From positions 24,224 through 88,223 of the forward strand of contig NZ_MATO01000056.1 in NCBI RefSeq assembly GCF_001700325.1: a DNA stretch of 64,000 bases. The letters run 5' to 3'. This document shows positions 61,254 to 64,000 of this stretch, one piece after another (within the stretch, counting starts at the first letter, position 1; each line of letters begins with the position of its first letter). The DNA is from Caryophanon latum (GTDB taxonomy: Bacteria > Bacillota > Bacilli > Bacillales_A > Planococcaceae). Below the pieces are notes generated by a model, which saw only the letters and a program-made list of their open reading frames with translations, did not search any database and was not told the DNA's origin. Made by a program: the position numbers and the translations under genes.

Positions 61254-63764
61254 TTAATGAATATATTCTATATAGTAGATGTATGCCTGCTCGAAATTAT
61301 ATAAATCAGGAATTATTTGATACGCACCATAATCATATGTCAGAATACGTTCAATCATACCGATGTTTTCACGGATAAAATGAATTTTTTGTACATCATT
61401 TATTAAAAACACATGTTCATTTGGATAATTACTTGTTATATTTCCATCTTCATCAATTGAATAACGAATGACAATATCATCGGGCTTAATTTCAGATGCC
61501 TCTGGATTACATAACACATCCTCTTTTTTGAAGCTTGAACCGTTCCAAGTAAACTGTTTTCCTTGTGAAGATTCACAAACCCGTACGGTATTATTCTTTA
61601 TTTGAGGATACCCATGATAATAATAACTTGACGATTCATCGATTAACATTTGAATACTTTTTCCGTCTTTACTTCCAAGCAAAATAAATGAAGCGGATTG
61701 ACCTGGATTCACACCAATAATCACTTGCTCTCGAACATTATTCATCACTGATCCACTATCATAAAATTTAGCGTTCCCACTTAAATACGTGCTATACGTC
61801 GGCTGCCACTGTGCTGTATTTGTATCGTAGCTATATGCTTGCACTAACGTTTGCTCTTCATATTCATTATAAAACAATGCAATAATTTCTTTCGTTTTTT
61901 GTCCTGTTAATGCATATTCATTAACTTCTATAACTGAATATCCTTTAGGTACGCCGTCACTTTTTAAATACTCTATAAAGTCACTAGCAGTTACTACTTC
62001 AGGCTCAACCTTCACATTAATTAAGGCTGTATATGTTTTATTATTATATTGATACATTGCGGTAATCGTCGCTGTATATGGCTGGGCTGCTTCCTCTACA
62101 GAAACTTTACCTGTTTTACTTACACGTATACGATCGTCGCTTGTCGTATATTCAACTAGCTCTGTAATATCCATCTTACTTGTTTGTGCCGTAACAACAT
62201 CTTTCCAATTCACTTTCACTTGCACTTGTTCCACTTCATCACTTGTAGCTGTTAATGTTTGATTTGTGAAAGCAATTTTTTCTACCAATTGACATTCATT
62301 TTTCGTAATTAAAGGTAACTCAGTGCCTGCAAGTGGAAAACTACTCACTTTAAATTTTTTTAGTGGTGGAATTTCAAGTGACATTTTATAAAATACACCT
62401 GCTTCTCTTACTAAACATGCACCTAAGTTATCTTCTATATCATAATGTTGTTCGATTTTCGCATATGCACCAAAATCGTTATGCATGTTAGCGATACCTA
62501 ACGTTAAAAATCCTGCTTCAACTGTAAATCGTGGACCAACTTCTACCTTGCCACCACCTACTATTGTTTTGGCAAAATCGTTTCTATTGTCAAACTTCTT
62601 AATGCCTTTAAAATTTTTATTCTCATATAACGCACCAAGTGTAAATTCTGTTGTATTTGTATACGCCATTGTCCCTCCAACCATAATAGATGGACGAACA
62701 GTAACTCCTGCATGTAATTGCACCGTAAATCCGTATGGTAAGACGTATGTGAATGTACCAAGATTTATTTCATCTTTTGGTAATAATTGCTTATATAACT
62801 TTTGAAGTGGCAATTTTACTTGCGGTTCAATAGATAAACTTGATGTCACGATTGCATCGATTTTAAATTGATGTGGTCCTGTCGTAATTTTACGTTTGTC
62901 AAAATCCATAGTAAATGACAAAGCATCCAATTTAATTGATCCTGTAACGCCATAAGCTTGCCCCTCAATAGTACTCAGATAATCAATTAATCCAAACTCC
63001 CAACCTTGACTAATATCATTTGAAGCTAGTACGACACGATCCTCAAGCTCCATTTTAACAAGTCTATCTGATGTTAACGCAAATGTCGTATTCATATCCA
63101 ATTCTGAAAAAACTTCATCAAGCGTTGGGAATATCGTTTTTGCATGTACTTGACCGTTATGTTCTTCAATAGAAACGATTTTGCGCATAAATCCTGATGT
63201 AAACTCATCGTTTGGCTCCATTTTAATAATGTCACCGATTGAGTATATATTTTTAGGAACTATAAACGTCTCTGCCTGTTGTTCTGGTTCTCCAAATGGA
63301 ATATATACTTCTCCAGAGGCTAGCTCAATTGAAGATACATCTAAAACATTTTTATTTACAACAATATTTGCATAGCTAGGTTCGCTTGTCATAAAAGTCA
63401 TCGTTGCATCTTGCTCGAGTATTTCATCATATACTGATTTCGTGTCACTCGATACATTTAACGTATACATTTTCCCAGCATCATATTGGTCATTCGGTGG
63501 TAACACTGAAACTGTTGTACCGTCCTTCTCGACTACATAGTTCGGATTATATGTATTTCCGTCCTCATCAGTAACAAAAATTTTATTATGTAACGACTCT
63601 TTACTTACAAATGAAGAAAATGTAATTTGCCAAACTTTATCTACAGGTACATCTGTTTGCACATCAAATTCCAATGTATCTGCAAATACTTTAGTGTCAT
63701 CACTTACCGAAATAATGATACACGCTAATAAAATGACTATTATTTTTTCAATTGATACTTTCAC
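61254..63764 (-). CDS. Exported multi-domain protein with Ig-like domain, paralogue of 11956-14124
   Basis: This encodes 836 residues with a GTG start seven bases after AAGGAGG and a signal peptide to about residue 29 (KVFADT). An SbsA-like Ig domain follows at about 33-125 (VDKVWQITFSSFVSKESLHN). The large beta-rich central region (about 130-500) corresponds to that of the protein at 11956; compare NIYSIGDIIKMEPNDEFTSG with its VYPNELIIFPPTE region, and EFTLGALYENKNFKGIKKF. A Big_2-like segment lies at about 510-600, and the C-terminal 230 residues differ. It is probably secreted or wall-associated; its role is unknown. Composition is more AT-rich than its paralogue. Confidence 0.78.
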   Translation of the reverse strand: MKVSIEKIIVILLACIIISVSDDTKVFADTLEFDVQTDVPVDKVWQITFSSFVSKESLHNKIFVTDEDGNTYNPNYVVEKDGTTVSVLPPNDQYDAGKMYTLNVSSDTKSVYDEILEQDATMTFMTSEPSYANIVVNKNVLDVSSIELASGEVYIPFGEPEQQAETFIVPKNIYSIGDIIKMEPNDEFTSGFMRKIVSIEEHNGQVHAKTIFPTLDEVFSELDMNTTFALTSDRLVKMELEDRVVLASNDISQGWEFGLIDYLSTIEGQAYGVTGSIKLDALSFTMDFDKRKITTGPHQFKIDAIVTSSLSIEPQVKLPLQKLYKQLLPKDEINLGTFTYVLPYGFTVQLHAGVTVRPSIMVGGTMAYTNTTEFTLGALYENKNFKGIKKFDNRNDFAKTIVGGGKVEVGPRFTVEAGFLTLGIANMHNDFGAYAKIEQHYDIEDNLGACLVREAGVFYKMSLEIPPLKKFKVSSFPLAGTELPLITKNECQLVEKIAFTNQTLTATSDEVEQVQVKVNWKDVVTAQTSKMDITELVEYTTSDDRIRVSKTGKVSVEEAAQPYTATITAMYQYNNKTYTALINVKVEPEVVTASDFIEYLKSDGVPKGYSVIEVNEYALTGQKTKEIIALFYNEYEEQTLVQAYSYDTNTAQWQPTYSTYLSGNAKFYDSGSVMNNVREQVIIGVNPGQSASFILLGSKDGKSIQMLIDESSSYYYHGYPQIKNNTVRVCESSQGKQFTWNGSSFKKEDVLCNPEASEIKPDDIVIRYSIDEDGNITSNYPNEHVFLINDVQKIHFIRENIGMIERILTYDYGAYQIIPDLYNFEQAYIYYIEYIH

Positions 63765-63789
63765 TTTGTTCCTCCTTATTCTTTAATAT

Positions 63790-63980
63790 GAATACAAGCG
63801 TGTTGATTAGCCATTCAACTGGCATTTCGCGTATGGTGGCTCGCTTTCCTGGGGCTCGGCTCAAGCCTCCGCGCCTCTCCTATGTCGAGGCTTACGGGGT
63901 CTTGAGGCACGAGCTATTACCCAAGGAGTCTCGCCACCCGCTCCATGCCACAAAAATGCAGCGTTCATCTCCGTCTTGCT
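63790..63980. repeat. Dispersed intergenic repeat, longest copy
   Basis: The left end GTGTTGATTAGCCATTCAAC then TGGCATTTCGCGTATGG, and the right end AAGGAGTCTCGCCACCCGCT then CCATGCCA, recur at 22284-22440, 20511-20568 and, inverted, 30970-30990 and 9787-9803. The middle contains CTCGGCTCAAGCCTCCGCGC. A reading frame over it (63752-63985) is not protein-like. The end of the window shows no further gene. Confidence 0.65.
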
Positions 63981-64000
63981 ACTAAAAAAAAGCAATTCAG

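Noticed and set aside
63752..63985. Open frame of 77 codons on the plus strand
   Set aside because: It coincides with the repeat at 63790-63980 and begins inside the start region of the opposite gene.

Overview
The window looks like a chromosomal segment from a Gram-positive member of the Bacillales, most likely the Planococcaceae/Caryophanaceae (Lysinibacillus, Solibacillus, Kurthia or Caryophanon type). The grounds are strong AGGAGG-type ribosome binding sites with some TTG and GTG starts, a yndG-yndH-yndJ-like operon, a SLAP-domain protein, several S-layer-homology (SLH) exported proteins, a split YwrA/YwrB-type chromate transporter and a NagR-type operator before a GlcNAc PTS gene. No RNA genes, CRISPR arrays, integrase or complete insertion sequence were seen.

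Layout. 1-24 kb is mostly housekeeping and accessory genes: a partial GlcNAc PTS permease, the ynd-like operon, two acetyltransferases, a striking Gly-(Phe/Tyr)-(Asp/Asn) pentapeptide-repeat protein, an ABC-2 permease with a PadR regulator, an exported Ig-like protein, an AbrB-type membrane protein, a sialate esterase, divergent ECF S-component and pyridoxine-kinase genes, a two-gene chromate transporter, a nuclease lipoprotein, and a TetR/short-chain dehydrogenase pair. 24-31 kb (minus strand) is a type I Zorya anti-phage operon (zorA-zorB-zorC-zorD) with an extra 91-residue gene overlapping the end of zorD. 31-34.4 kb holds an Rpn-family nuclease gene, a C-terminal-only copy of it, a methyltransferase and a LysR regulator.

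34.9-52.8 kb is an AT-rich DNA phosphorothioation island. The modification genes dndB-C-D-E and a cysteine desulfurase lie on the plus strand. They diverge from the restriction genes dptF-dptG-dptH on the minus strand across about 160 bp that contains a perfect TTACGTACGTAA palindrome. Beyond dptH, converging on it, lies a second three-gene cassette: a 60-residue protein, a DndD-like SMC-type ATPase and a DndE-like protein. This looks like a duplicated, diverged part of the modification machinery and is the least explained part of the island. DndA-DndC would mobilise and transfer sulfur, DndD/DndE would act on DNA, DndB would set density or regulate, and DptFGH would attack unmodified DNA.

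52.9-64 kb returns to host-like composition with an HNH endonuclease gene, a small lipoprotein, an SLH protein, an SLH pseudogene with at least three lesions, and an SLH/metallo-beta-lactamase/excalibur fusion. It also contains an AT-rich three-gene operon (ADP-ribosyltransferase-like toxin, small antitoxin, SecB-like chaperone) that matches the toxin-antitoxin-chaperone layout of CmdTAC. An ATP-grasp ligase and a second Ig-like exported protein, paralogous to the one at 12-14 kb, follow. At least three anti-phage systems therefore lie within about 36 kb. A family of decayed intergenic repeats is scattered between the genes, and one 102-bp copy sits at the right edge of the phosphorothioation island.
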